DNA of 64,000 bases from Anaerolineaceae bacterium (GTDB taxonomy: Bacteria; Chloroflexota; Anaerolineae; Anaerolineales; UBA11657), in the NCBI GenBank assembly GCA_003569365.1, contig BGOS01000023.1:62001-126000 (forward strand). Direction: 5' to 3'. Shown here in pieces: positions 26,205 through 35,536 of the stretch (position 1 is its first letter; each line of letters starts with the position of its first letter). The translations under genes were made by a program, and so were the position numbers. The notes under the pieces were generated by a model. That model saw only the letters and a list, made by a program, of their open reading frames with translations, was not told the DNA's origin and ran no database searches.

Positions 26205-26228
26205 GGGGTGAGCGCCGCCCGTTATACT
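26199..26228 (+). promoter_or_regulatory. Sigma70-type leaderless promoter for the ParA-like gene
   Basis: TTGACC (26199-26204), an 18-base spacer and TATACT (26223-26228). The GTG start codon begins at 26235, where transcription itself should start. Confidence 0.8.
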
Positions 26229-26234
26229 CGGGTT

Positions 26235-27008
26235 GTGGCTCGTATTATTGCAGTTTGCAATCAAAAAGGCGGGGTGGGTAAAACCACGACCGTTTTTAAT
26301 CTCGGTGCGGTGCTTGCCGCGCGCGGCGTGCGCACGCTTTTGGTGGACTTGGACCCGCAGGCAGCCCTCACGGCGTGGGCGGGCTTTGATACCGGCCGCT
26401 TGAAGCAAACCATGTATTCGGTGCTGATGGATGGCGCCGACACGCTCGCGCCAATTGTGCTGCGCGCTGCGGACAATCTTATGCTTGCGCCGGCATCGCT
26501 TGACCTCGCATCGGCAGAGGTGGCGCTCGGCAGCGCGCCGGACCGCGCGCAGCGCCTGCAGCGCGCGCTGCAAAGTTCTGAGACTGCGCAGTACGACATT
26601 GTGCTCGTCGATACGCCCGCCACGCTGGGGGTATTGACCGTAAACGGCTTGGTGGCAGCCCACCAGTTGCTAATTCCAGTGCAGTGCGAGGCACTTTCCA
26701 TGCGTGGCGTGCGCGCCGTGCTGGAGGCAGTTTGGCTGGTGCGTGGGCGGCTGAACCACGGCCTTGAGCTGTTGGGGGTTCTGCCTACCGTCTTTCGGGC
26801 AGAAGTGCCGGGGGCGCAAGCCGCCCTTGCGGAGATGCAGTCGGTATTTCGCAATTGGGTACTGGCACCCATACCCGCCGATGATGTAGCCGTAACCGGA
26901 GCATCAGCCAGCTCCGCGCCGTTGCTGCGCCACGCCCCCGGCAGCGCAGCGGCGCAGGCATACCTTCGGCTGGCGGAGTTTGTTACCAATGAACAGCGCA
27001 CCTCCTAA
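26235..27008 (+). CDS. Second ParA/MinD-family ATPase
   Basis: The 257-residue protein has Walker A KGGVGKTTTVFNLGAVLAAR near residue 10, LLVDLDPQAALTAWAG, and YDIVLVDTPATLGVLTVNGL (Walker B). It is distinct from the parAB-linked ParA at 21810 and has no ParB partner; instead its 3' end overlaps a membrane-protein gene by 20 bases. GTG 26235 is chosen because the promoter places the transcript start there and the frame upstream (to TTG 26181) runs through both promoter elements. Positioning of a membrane complex or of division or motility machinery is plausible, as for other orphan ParA proteins. Confidence 0.88.
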   Translation: MARIIAVCNQKGGVGKTTTVFNLGAVLAARGVRTLLVDLDPQAALTAWAGFDTGRLKQTMYSVLMDGADTLAPIVLRAADNLMLAPASLDLASAEVALGSAPDRAQRLQRALQSSETAQYDIVLVDTPATLGVLTVNGLVAAHQLLIPVQCEALSMRGVRAVLEAVWLVRGRLNHGLELLGVLPTVFRAEVPGAQAALAEMQSVFRNWVLAPIPADDVAVTGASASSAPLLRHAPGSAAAQAYLRLAEFVTNEQRTS

Positions 27009-28095
27009 CCCCCTCAGCGGCCGCGGCCGTGAACTGCTGCTACCGGCAGCCGGCAATCCCTTTGGCGAGCCGCAAGCCACGCTGCCGCCTGTGCCCGCCG
27101 GATTTGGTGAGCCGCGTGATTTGAGTCCGGAGGACATTGCAGCGCTATTTCCCAGCAATGACCTGGCGCGCAACCAGCTACCTGCGCCCGCCGCCGGTGC
27201 GGGTGGCAGCCCGCTTGCCGGCCCGGCTGCCGCTCCGCAAGACATAAGTGCCGATGTATTGCGCGGCGAGCCGGCGTTGTTTGCGGCCGTCAATCCGTTT
27301 ACACCAGACAGCAGTGCCCCGGCATCTGCAATTGCGGCAGCCACTGCGGATGTCGCCAATCCGTTCTCGGTGGCGGCGGTGCAGCCGGCTGGCGCTGCTC
27401 ACAGCCAATCCGGGCTGGCAGGCGCTGCAACCGCACCGGAAGATTTAGAGCAACTGTGGGTTGCAATCCGCAACTTGGAACAGCAGGTGACACAGCCCGG
27501 TCGGGCGGGCAAACCACAACCGGCTGTACTCCAAAAGCCAACTGCAGCGCGCCGCCAATTACCGCCAGTTCCCAGTAGCGCCCCGCGGGCTGCCGAAAGC
27601 GAAGCTGATGTCGAGCTGCGCCGGGCTCAGGGCCGGCGCCTCGTGCGCTGGGTGCTCACGCGCGGCCTGCCGATTCTGAGTTACGCCGTGCTTTGGTTGG
27701 GTGCGCTGGCATGGTTGTGGCAAGCCGCCCAACGCGCTGTTCCGGCAGATATTAGACTGTTGCAGCTGCCGCTGCTTGATTTATTGCGCTCCGCGCTGCT
27801 GGGCAGCTTTGGCGGCACGCTGGCTACAATTTACGGAGTCTGGGTTCATACCGCCCGCCGCCGTGATTTTGACCGGCACCCGCTCTTTCGCTACCTTACA
27901 AAACCGGGGGTGGGAGGCATCTTTGGCTGCCTTGCGCCACTGCTCTATTTGGCAGTTTTGCAGGCCTTTCCCGAAGTTCCGGGCTGGAATTCCCCGATAG
28001 TTTTGGCAATCAATGGCGCCGCACTTTTGTTCGGCCTGTTGCAGGATCGCATTTTTCAACTGATTGGCAGAATCTTCGGGGTTTTTGGTGCCTGA
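26989..28095 (+). CDS. Membrane protein with long Pro/Ala-rich cytoplasmic region
   Basis: The 368-residue product has a disordered-looking N-terminal half rich in Pro, Ala and Gly, with three NPF motifs (NPFGEPQ, VNPFTPD, ANPFSVA), a short coiled segment (LEQLWVAIRNLEQQV), and three to four C-terminal transmembrane helices (LPILSYAVLWLGALAWLW, then SALLGSFGGTLATIYGVWV and GIFGCLAPLLYLAVL). I do not recognise the family. ATG 26989 overlaps the end of the ParA-like gene, so the two are translationally coupled and the ATPase may act on this membrane partner. This is inference from context. Confidence 0.7.
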   Translation: MNSAPPNPLSGRGRELLLPAAGNPFGEPQATLPPVPAGFGEPRDLSPEDIAALFPSNDLARNQLPAPAAGAGGSPLAGPAAAPQDISADVLRGEPALFAAVNPFTPDSSAPASAIAAATADVANPFSVAAVQPAGAAHSQSGLAGAATAPEDLEQLWVAIRNLEQQVTQPGRAGKPQPAVLQKPTAARRQLPPVPSSAPRAAESEADVELRRAQGRRLVRWVLTRGLPILSYAVLWLGALAWLWQAAQRAVPADIRLLQLPLLDLLRSALLGSFGGTLATIYGVWVHTARRRDFDRHPLFRYLTKPGVGGIFGCLAPLLYLAVLQAFPEVPGWNSPIVLAINGAALLFGLLQDRIFQLIGRIFGVFGA

Positions 28096-28140
28096 AATTC
28101 CTGCAAATCTTCACCCCACTTTCCCTAAAGGTTTCTTACG

Positions 28141-28202
28141 TGCCTGCCGATACCTCCCGCAGTCGGAAGTGTTACAGGCTAACTAAGCGGGAGACAGGAG
28201 GG
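28141..28202 (+). promoter_or_regulatory. Candidate structured mRNA leader (possible pseudoknot) before a small protein gene
   Basis: GCCTGCCGA (28142-28150) can pair with TCGG (28163-28166) and CAGGC (28175-28179). CTCCCGC in the hairpin loop (28154-28160) is complementary to GCGGGAG (28187-28193), which ends three bases before the Shine-Dalgarno AGGAGGG (28196-28202). This is an H-type pseudoknot layout next to the ribosome-binding site, like translational riboswitches. It was found by eye and matches no family I recognise. Confidence 0.45.
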
Positions 28203-28207
28203 AAGTT

Positions 28208-28411
28208 ATGAGCATCACAGTCGCACCAACCCCGGCGCCAAGTTCAATGGGAACGGCTTCGGTCACAGACCAGAAGGTGGATCAAGGCGCATTGATCGCA
28301 TCGATGAGTGGAACGATTACGGATTCACGGTCGGTTGCCCGCAATATTATGGGCAATTTGCCAGCCACACCGCCAGCCAATCTGCTCGGCAAAATTAATC
28401 TCTATGCCTAG
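28208..28411 (+). CDS. Small protein of unknown function, 67 residues
   Basis: The product is 67 residues, without Cys, signal peptide or membrane helix: MSITVAPTPAPSSMG at the start, a hydrophilic middle (DQKVDQGALIASM), and a hydrophobic C terminus ending LLGKINLYA. The gene looks real because a near-perfect AGGAGGG lies five bases before ATG 28208, a structured leader precedes it, and a strong terminator follows 28 bases after the stop. It is monocistronic. No family or function is recognised; a secreted or modified peptide, or a small regulator, are untested options. Confidence 0.7.
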   Translation: MSITVAPTPAPSSMGTASVTDQKVDQGALIASMSGTITDSRSVARNIMGNLPATPPANLLGKINLYA

Positions 28412-28439
28412 TTGCTGCACGCGTGTGCGGCCCACAAAC

Positions 28440-28470
28440 TAAGAGCCCGCCTCAAAAGGCGGGCTCTTTT
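28440..28470 (+). terminator. Rho-independent terminator of the small-protein gene
   Basis: AAGAGCCCGCC (28440-28450) and GGCGGGCTCTT (28457-28467) around a six-base loop, followed by TTT. The sequence can also serve the convergent minus-strand operon that ends at 28485. Confidence 0.92.
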
Positions 28471-28484
28471 TATGCAGGCAGCGC

Positions 28485-29120
28485 CTATTTGCATTTAAGT
28501 TGGTCAGCTTGCAATTCGTCCGAGGTTTTTATGGCCGCGCCCAGCAGTTCGTCTGCTTCGCCATTATTGAAGTCTTGCATGGTTGCCACAAAAGTGAGCA
28601 GGCGATCCGCGCCGAGGCGCAGGTGCTTGGCTTGTGTTTGTAGTTGCTCGTGGTATGCCCTGCAAACTTTTGGCACGCCGGCGCTGTCAATGGCAGCCGC
28701 AATTGCAAAGCCCTCTTCTAGAAGTGCGGCGTAGGCGGTGGACCAGCTGCTGTCCTGTGTCAATAACTTGGCATCTTGTGCAAGCTTGGCGCGACTCACG
28801 GCAATAGATTTAATCCAGTCTGCCTGGCGCTTGTGAATCTCTGCAGCGAACTCTAAGTACTCTGCAGCGGTCCGGTTATCCACCGGCTGCGGCAGGGGCG
28901 TTGCGGTGATGACGAAGGCAGTTGCCAGCGGGGTGGCGGATGGCGTGCTCGTGCCACGCGCCGCCAATGTGGCAGCGCTGGCGGTTGATGCACCCGCTTC
29001 CGCCTGTGCGGCTTGCGCAGCCGGCGAACTTCCGCTGGCTGCGCAAGCCGTTAGCAATGCGCCAGCCAGCAGCCCGGGAATCAGCGCCCGCGTGGCGCAA
29101 AGAATTGCGCCGCAGCTCAC
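28485..29120 (-). CDS. Lipoprotein of unknown function
   Basis: From GTG 29120 the 211-residue product starts MSCGAILCATRALIPGLLAGALLTACAASG, a signal peptide with lipobox LTAC. A Ser/Ala/Thr-rich linker (about 50 residues) follows, then a helical domain (AEYLEFAAEIHKRQADWIKS, KLLTQDSSWSTAYAALLEEG). No catalytic motif is seen. Upstream residues in the frame belong to the overlapping zinc-ribbon gene region in another frame, so the long reading to 29333 is rejected. It is the last gene of a three-gene operon with the zinc-ribbon and pentapeptide genes. Confidence 0.7.
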   Translation of the reverse strand: MSCGAILCATRALIPGLLAGALLTACAASGSSPAAQAAQAEAGASTASAATLAARGTSTPSATPLATAFVITATPLPQPVDNRTAAEYLEFAAEIHKRQADWIKSIAVSRAKLAQDAKLLTQDSSWSTAYAALLEEGFAIAAAIDSAGVPKVCRAYHEQLQTQAKHLRLGADRLLTFVATMQDFNNGEADELLGAAIKTSDELQADQLKCK

Positions 29121-29130
29121 GGCGGGCGCC

Positions 29131-29337
29131 TTAAACAGCTTTGAGTGCAACAGCGGAATGCTGCCTGGCCAAACACCTGAGGCACACATATGCGTCCGCG
29201 CTGTTGCACACCTGCAGGCGCCCGCCATCAAGCACTGCAAGTGTCGGGCGGTACCGGTCAAGCGGGCGTTCAACCGAAAAAGTTGCAGCGCACTTTTCGC
29301 ACGGCAGCCGGATAGCATGTTTGGAGAATTCATACAT
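29131..29337 (-). CDS. Small zinc-ribbon-like protein
   Basis: The 68-residue product contains two CxxC pairs, LPCEKCAATFSVE and AYVCLRCLARQH, spaced about 35 residues apart as in a treble-clef or zinc-ribbon fold. Between them lies a beta-rich stretch (YRPTLAVLDGGRLQVC). ATG 29337 is preferred to TTG 29343. It lies 18 bases after the pentapeptide gene and 10 bases before the lipoprotein gene. No Shine-Dalgarno site is visible, but the compact spacing supports a real operon member. Function is unknown. Confidence 0.6.
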   Translation of the reverse strand: MYEFSKHAIRLPCEKCAATFSVERPLDRYRPTLAVLDGGRLQVCNSADAYVCLRCLARQHSAVALKAV

Positions 29338-29355
29338 GGGCAAAAATAATTATGC

Positions 29356-29772
29356 TCAGGGATTCATTTTGCCGTCTGGCATGATGGCTTGCTCGAGGTT
29401 GGCATCCTGCAGATTGGCGCCGGTTGTAACAGCATTTTGCATATCCGATGACCGTAAGTTTGCGCCGGTAACGATCGCATTTTTCAGGTTTGCATTGCGC
29501 AGATCTGCAGAGAACAAGTTGGCATTGCTCAGGTTTGCACCCTCTAAATTTGCGTTGATGAGAACTATCCCCTCAAGGTTGGCGCCGCTCAGGTCAGCTC
29601 CAGCTAGATTGCTGTTGCTCAAGTCAGCCCAGTGCAGGTCGATGCCGGCCAGTTTGGCATTTGCCAGCTGTCCGTTGGTACAGATGGTGCCGCGCATCAA
29701 CACGCAGCCGCCGGCAAATCTGATGCAGCCCGCCAGCAAAACAACACCCAGTGCCAGGTGGCCGCTTGCCAC
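29356..29772 (-). CDS. Pentapeptide-repeat lipoprotein
   Basis: The 138-residue product begins (GTG start) with a short hydrophobic signal and lipobox VVLLAGC, then has about 16 tandem pentapeptide repeats of the A(D/N)LxX form, e.g. ADLSNSNLAGADLSGANLEG and ANLSNANLFSADLRNANL. Such repeats fold as a right-handed quadrilateral beta-helix. Membrane anchoring outside the cell is predicted. A TATAAT box lies 48 bases upstream of the GTG. It heads a small operon with the zinc-ribbon and lipoprotein genes. Confidence 0.82.
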   Translation of the reverse strand: MASGHLALGVVLLAGCIRFAGGCVLMRGTICTNGQLANAKLAGIDLHWADLSNSNLAGADLSGANLEGIVLINANLEGANLSNANLFSADLRNANLKNAIVTGANLRSSDMQNAVTTGANLQDANLEQAIMPDGKMNP

Positions 29773-29820
29773 AGGGCGCGGCTGCGGGTTGGCTTGTGTT
29801 GCGGGCGTGCCATTTGCAGG

Positions 29821-29826
29821 ATTATA
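29821..29826 (-). promoter_or_regulatory. -10 box upstream of the pentapeptide lipoprotein operon
   Basis: TATAAT on the minus strand. An ATG at 29813 starts seven bases after the box and opens a 38-codon frame (29813-29697) that overlaps the pentapeptide gene's start out of frame. Confidence 0.55.
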
Positions 29827-29930
29827 CCGGTGGCCTGCTGCCTTTACCGCACCTTTACGGCAGCTTTGCGGCGCATTTATGCGCGCACCGCCAGCGCCGG
29901 ATAAATTACGCGTATAAGGAGTGCCGTGGG

Positions 29931-30125
29931 ATGCATAAACGATTTTCGCAAAGTATCAAGGGGCGCCACGCACTGTTGTGCGCGCGGGCGCACGACGCAG
30001 TTGATTGCAATGAGCGCATCTCACAGGTGGGGCGCAAGCCAGAGCCTGCGGGTCTAGCACCGCTTTCAGAAGCTGTTCGCGGCGGCCGCCGCATATTCTT
30101 GCGCATTGCCGCGGGCGGCAGCTAG
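29931..30125 (+). CDS. Possible small basic protein (doubtful)
   Basis: A 64-codon frame, MHKRFSQSIKGRHALL at its start, is preceded by AAGGAG (29916-29921) nine bases upstream. The product is Arg-rich with no recognisable domain. The region 29827-30171 otherwise holds nothing I can identify. Only the ribosome-binding site favours a gene; composition alone does not. Confidence 0.25.
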   Translation: MHKRFSQSIKGRHALLCARAHDAVDCNERISQVGRKPEPAGLAPLSEAVRGGRRIFLRIAAGGS

Positions 30126-30171
30126 GCCGCCACTGTTGCCCGCGCCGTCAGCAATCAACGGGCGGGGCGGC

Positions 30172-30927
30172 TCACTCGTTCAGGCGCGGCCCTTTAAGAA
30201 TCACCGGCTGGTTGGAGCGCGCCCGCCAGCGCACATTTAACATTTCCACCAGCACTGCAAAGGACATGGCGAAATACACATAGCCTTTGGGGATGTGCAG
30301 TCCGGTGCCTTCTGCTGCCAGCGTGAATCCAATCAGCACCAGAAATGCCAGCGCCAATATTTTCACGGTGGGGTGCTGGTCCACAAAGCGGCTCACGGCC
30401 CCGGCAAACCACAACATAAATAATACGGCGATCATGACAGCGGCCACCATTACGCCCAGCTGATTGGCAAGTCCGATAGCAGTGATGACTGAGTCGAGTG
30501 AAAATACAATATCCAGCAGCGCAATCTGAAAGACCACCTGCATAAAGTTTGCACCAGCGCCTTGCACTTGGCCGGCATGCTCGGCACCCTCCAGCTTTTC
30601 GTGCAGTTCCAGTGTGCTCTTGCCAATCAGGAACATGCCGCCAACCAGCAGAATTAAATCCCGGCCGGATATTGCTTTGCCGAGCACCGTAATCCATGGC
30701 TTGGTGAGGCCCATTAGAAAAGTGAGAGAAAACAAGAGTAGGACGCGCGTGCCCATGGCCAAAACCAGGCCAACCGAGCGCCCAGAGGGCTGCTGGGCTT
30801 GAGGCAGCTTGCCCGCCAGAATAGCAATGAAGATGACGTTATCGATGCCAAGCACAATCTCGAGAGCTGTGAGCGTTAGCAGGGATATCCAGAGTTCCGG
30901 GTCTAGCAGCATTTCCATGGTTTGCAT
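30172..30927 (-). CDS. TerC-family integral membrane protein
   Basis: The 251-residue protein has seven or so transmembrane helices and the two family signatures ALEIVLGIDNVIFIAIL (residues 22-38) and LLDIVFSLDSVITAIG (about 140-155), whose Asp residues suit metal binding. TerC proteins are linked to tellurite resistance and to Mn2+ export or metalation of exported proteins. The first ATG (30927) is used; the ATGs six and nine bases... within the first six codons are alternatives. I looked for a yybP-ykoY Mn2+ riboswitch upstream and saw none. Confidence 0.9.
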   Translation of the reverse strand: MQTMEMLLDPELWISLLTLTALEIVLGIDNVIFIAILAGKLPQAQQPSGRSVGLVLAMGTRVLLLFSLTFLMGLTKPWITVLGKAISGRDLILLVGGMFLIGKSTLELHEKLEGAEHAGQVQGAGANFMQVVFQIALLDIVFSLDSVITAIGLANQLGVMVAAVMIAVLFMLWFAGAVSRFVDQHPTVKILALAFLVLIGFTLAAEGTGLHIPKGYVYFAMSFAVLVEMLNVRWRARSNQPVILKGPRLNE

Positions 30928-31070
30928 CCTGATTGGTTTGGTTTAAGCGGGGCTAAAGGTCTGCGGCCGCAAACTGCCGCATCGCAATCAAATCTTTCCG
31001 TCAGATGTTGGATTGCCATGCCAGCTAATTCTACGCAAATTTTTTGCAGATTGGCCGCCCGCCGCATGAA

Positions 31071-31109
31071 TCAAAAGCGCCTCCAATGCGCAGGCACTTG
31101 GAGGCGCTT
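31071..31109 (-). terminator. Terminator after the LysM-glycosidase gene
   Basis: AAGCGCCTCCAA (31075-31086) and TTGGAGGCGCTT (31098-31109) form a 12-base-pair stem; on the minus strand the stem is followed by TTTTGA. Confidence 0.88.
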
Positions 31110-31128
31110 GGAGCGGCGCAGTGCGCGG

Positions 31129-33036
31129 TTAGCGCAGCGCAGCCGCGATGGTGCTGCACGCGGGGCAGGACCCATTGGGACGGATGATGGCATAAGCTGC
31201 TTGCGGATCGTCCGTGTAAACCGTGAAGTCCACGTTCCACACAATCAGCAGGCGCACTTTGCCCTGCTGGCGTGAGAGCGATACGGCCTCGCCCAAGTAC
31301 TGGGCGTGCTGTGCAACCGACATGTTGCTGGCGCCATTCCAACGGAAGTTTGCAGGCAGGCTGCCCCATTCCTCGCCGGAGAGATAGCCTAGCTCGGTAA
31401 AGCACAGCTTGCGTGCACCGCCAACTGCCGTTGAATATGTACTTACCATTGCCGGATAGTAGCGGGTGTAGTGGCTGGATGAGCCGCGCGGGTCGCCACT
31501 GGAAAGCGTGGGGCTGAGCACGCCCTCGTTGTAGTGCACGCCCACGCAATCCATATAGTTGAGCGCACCGGCTGCCACCATGCCCGCAATGTACAAGTTG
31601 TCATCGCAGCCGTTGCCGCCGCAGCCGCCAAAGTAACCCGTGGGGGAGGGCGCGCCGGAGATCACAATTGTTTTGGCGTTGGCGCTCTTGATGGCGGTGT
31701 ACGCCTGCTTGAGCATGCCGGTGTAGGTGGCGGGGCTGATGGTGCCCACCTTCCATTCGCGGTCCAGGTTCATCTCATTCCAGATTTCAATGGCGTCTGC
31801 GCCAAGCGCTGCCAGCCGGCCCACGAAGGCTGCGTACTCCGGATAATAATTTGTGGTGGTGTACTCAGGGTTGCCCTTTGTGCTGAGCAGCACGAGGAAT
31901 CCCTTGTTACGCGCATTGGTGATTGTGCCGGCTTGGTCGTTGGCATTTGCGCCGGGGGACCATTGCACCTGATGCTTTACCCACTTCATGCCGGCGGATT
32001 GCATGGCGCTGACGGCGTTGGCGCCAAAGCCCGCCACTTGGCCGCCCACTTCAAACGTGCCGGAGGTGCTGGGTGCAACGCTTACGGGCGCTGCCGTGGG
32101 CACAGCCGTGGCTGCCGCGGCTGCCGTGGGCGCTGCGGTTGCTGCGGGTACTGCCGTTGCGGCGGGTGCCGCGGCCGTGCGCCCCGGAATGGCCAGCATC
32201 TGCCCTGCATACACGATGGTGGACTTCAAGCCATTGGCCAGCTGCAGCGCGCTTACTGTTGTTCCCAATGCGGCCGCAATGCGCGACAAGTTGTCCCCGG
32301 CTTTTACCTTGTATGCCGTGGCACCGGCAACGGGCACAGCGGTGGGTGCGGCTGTTGGCGCTGTGGTGGGCGCAGTGCTGGCCGCGCTGCCACCGGGCAA
32401 TATCAGTACCTGGCCCGGTACCAGAACTGTGCGCGTTAGCTTGTTCAAGCTGACCAGTTCAGCGGAGGTGGTGCCAAAGCGCTTTGCCAGCATAATCAGA
32501 TACTCGCCGGGCATCACTGTATAAGTGCCGGGGTTGGCGGCGGATGCCGTGGGCTGGGCAGCGGCAGTGGGCACTGCTGTGGCGGCCACTGCCGGCGGTG
32601 CGCCGGCACTTGCACTCGTCGCCGGTATCACCAGCATCTGCCCGGCAAAAATTACTGTGTTGGTGATCTTGCTGGCCGTCATGATGCTCGTGATGGACAC
32701 ACCATATTCGCGCGCAATCTTGCTTAAGTAATCCCCGGATTTCACAACGTAATTCACCGCACTGGTGGTGTCACGCGTAGACGGGTTTGGATTGTCAGCT
32801 GCACTGCTGGCCGGGATGGTGAGCTTCTGGCCGGCCATGATCGCCGTGGTGGTGAGGCTGTTTGTGGCCACGATTGCCTGAATGCCAACGCCGTAGCGCC
32901 GTGCGATCTGCGTCAGGTTTTCGCCCGGTTGCACGGTATGCACAATGCCATCCGTGTGCGGTGCTGCAAACGCCGGAGCGGCGCTGCCCAATAACAGGCC
33001 CAATGCAGTGATAAATGCCAAAGCTCGGTGAATCAT
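31129..33036 (-). CDS. Secreted protein with four LysM domains and a glycoside-hydrolase-like domain
   Basis: A signal peptide (ALAFITALGLLLGSAAPAFA) is followed by four LysM repeats (starting near residues 32, 93, 171 and 240; e.g. HTVQPGENLTQIARRYGVGI and YKVKAGDNLSRIAAALGTTV). They are separated by Ala/Thr/Pro-rich linkers. The C-terminal 300 residues form a TIM-barrel-like domain with EIWNEMNLDREW (acid/base Glu 421) and LCFTELGYLSGEEW (nucleophile Glu 548), as in clan-A glycoside hydrolases. It probably binds peptidoglycan or another amino-sugar polymer and cleaves a surface glycan; substrate unknown. GGGAGG lies about 12 bases before the ATG. Confidence 0.87.
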   Translation of the reverse strand: MIHRALAFITALGLLLGSAAPAFAAPHTDGIVHTVQPGENLTQIARRYGVGIQAIVATNSLTTTAIMAGQKLTIPASSAADNPNPSTRDTTSAVNYVVKSGDYLSKIAREYGVSITSIMTASKITNTVIFAGQMLVIPATSASAGAPPAVAATAVPTAAAQPTASAANPGTYTVMPGEYLIMLAKRFGTTSAELVSLNKLTRTVLVPGQVLILPGGSAASTAPTTAPTAAPTAVPVAGATAYKVKAGDNLSRIAAALGTTVSALQLANGLKSTIVYAGQMLAIPGRTAAAPAATAVPAATAAPTAAAAATAVPTAAPVSVAPSTSGTFEVGGQVAGFGANAVSAMQSAGMKWVKHQVQWSPGANANDQAGTITNARNKGFLVLLSTKGNPEYTTTNYYPEYAAFVGRLAALGADAIEIWNEMNLDREWKVGTISPATYTGMLKQAYTAIKSANAKTIVISGAPSPTGYFGGCGGNGCDDNLYIAGMVAAGALNYMDCVGVHYNEGVLSPTLSSGDPRGSSSHYTRYYPAMVSTYSTAVGGARKLCFTELGYLSGEEWGSLPANFRWNGASNMSVAQHAQYLGEAVSLSRQQGKVRLLIVWNVDFTVYTDDPQAAYAIIRPNGSCPACSTIAAALR

Positions 33037-33124
33037 TTTGTAACTGTCCTCCCGGAAAGTGATGCGGCGTAGGATGCAAGAAGCGTGCTAGCTTAAAATC
33101 AGGGTCAAAACCGGTTTGCGCGCC

Positions 33125-33130
33125 TATAAT
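33125..33130 (+). promoter_or_regulatory. -10 box of a predicted leaderless promoter
   Basis: TATAAT ends seven bases before ATG 33138, with no Shine-Dalgarno sequence between. No clear -35 box. Confidence 0.6.
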
Positions 33131-33137
33131 TTGACGC

Positions 33138-33491
33138 ATGTCGGAGGTCTTTTTCTTTGATGAAGGCGCCGAGCCGCGTGAGCGCTCGGCGGTGCGGATG
33201 GAGCAGGTGGTTGTGCAGCCTTATCCAGACGGCCAGCGGGTGCGCATCAAGGTGGTGCTCACGCCCTTTTTTGAAAAACCCAATCTTGTGCTGACGATTA
33301 CCAACAGCGCCGGCCAGCAAATGGCCACGGCAGATATTTTAGAAACTATGCTGCATGTAAACGAACTGACGATGCACCTGCGCAGCGCGGAGCCAAGCGG
33401 CGACTACGCACTGCAGGTTGATTTGTACTATGGCGCGGAGCCGGCGCAGGATACGCGCACGGTGGAGTTCACCGCCGGCGCAGCGCAATAA
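33138..33491 (+). CDS. Conserved-looking beta-rich protein of unknown function
   Basis: The 117-residue product has no signal peptide, an acidic start (MSEVFFFDEGAEP) and alternating beta-strand patterns (RVRIKVVLTPFFEKPNLVLTI, SGDYALQVDLYYG) suggestive of an immunoglobulin-like sandwich. I do not recognise the family by name. The TATAAT box seven bases before the ATG predicts a leaderless mRNA. It is convergent with gyrB, with a hairpin between them. Confidence 0.7.
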   Translation: MSEVFFFDEGAEPRERSAVRMEQVVVQPYPDGQRVRIKVVLTPFFEKPNLVLTITNSAGQQMATADILETMLHVNELTMHLRSAEPSGDYALQVDLYYGAEPAQDTRTVEFTAGAAQ

Positions 33492-33494
33492 ACT

Positions 33495-33515
33495 GCGGGT
33501 GCGCAGCGCACCCGC
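33495..33515. terminator. Hairpin between convergent genes
   Basis: GCGGGTGCGC (33495-33504) and GCGCACCCGC (33506-33515) form a perfect inverted repeat ending at the gyrB stop. There is no T-tract, so termination is uncertain. Confidence 0.45.
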
Positions 33516-35513
<1,998 letters not shown>

Positions 35514-35536
35514 TTAAGTTTTGCAAGCGCCGCTGG

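Noticed and set aside
30928..31070. yybP-ykoY manganese riboswitch before the TerC gene
   Set aside because: Searched for by eye because of the TerC association; the conserved purine-rich core was not found on the minus strand.
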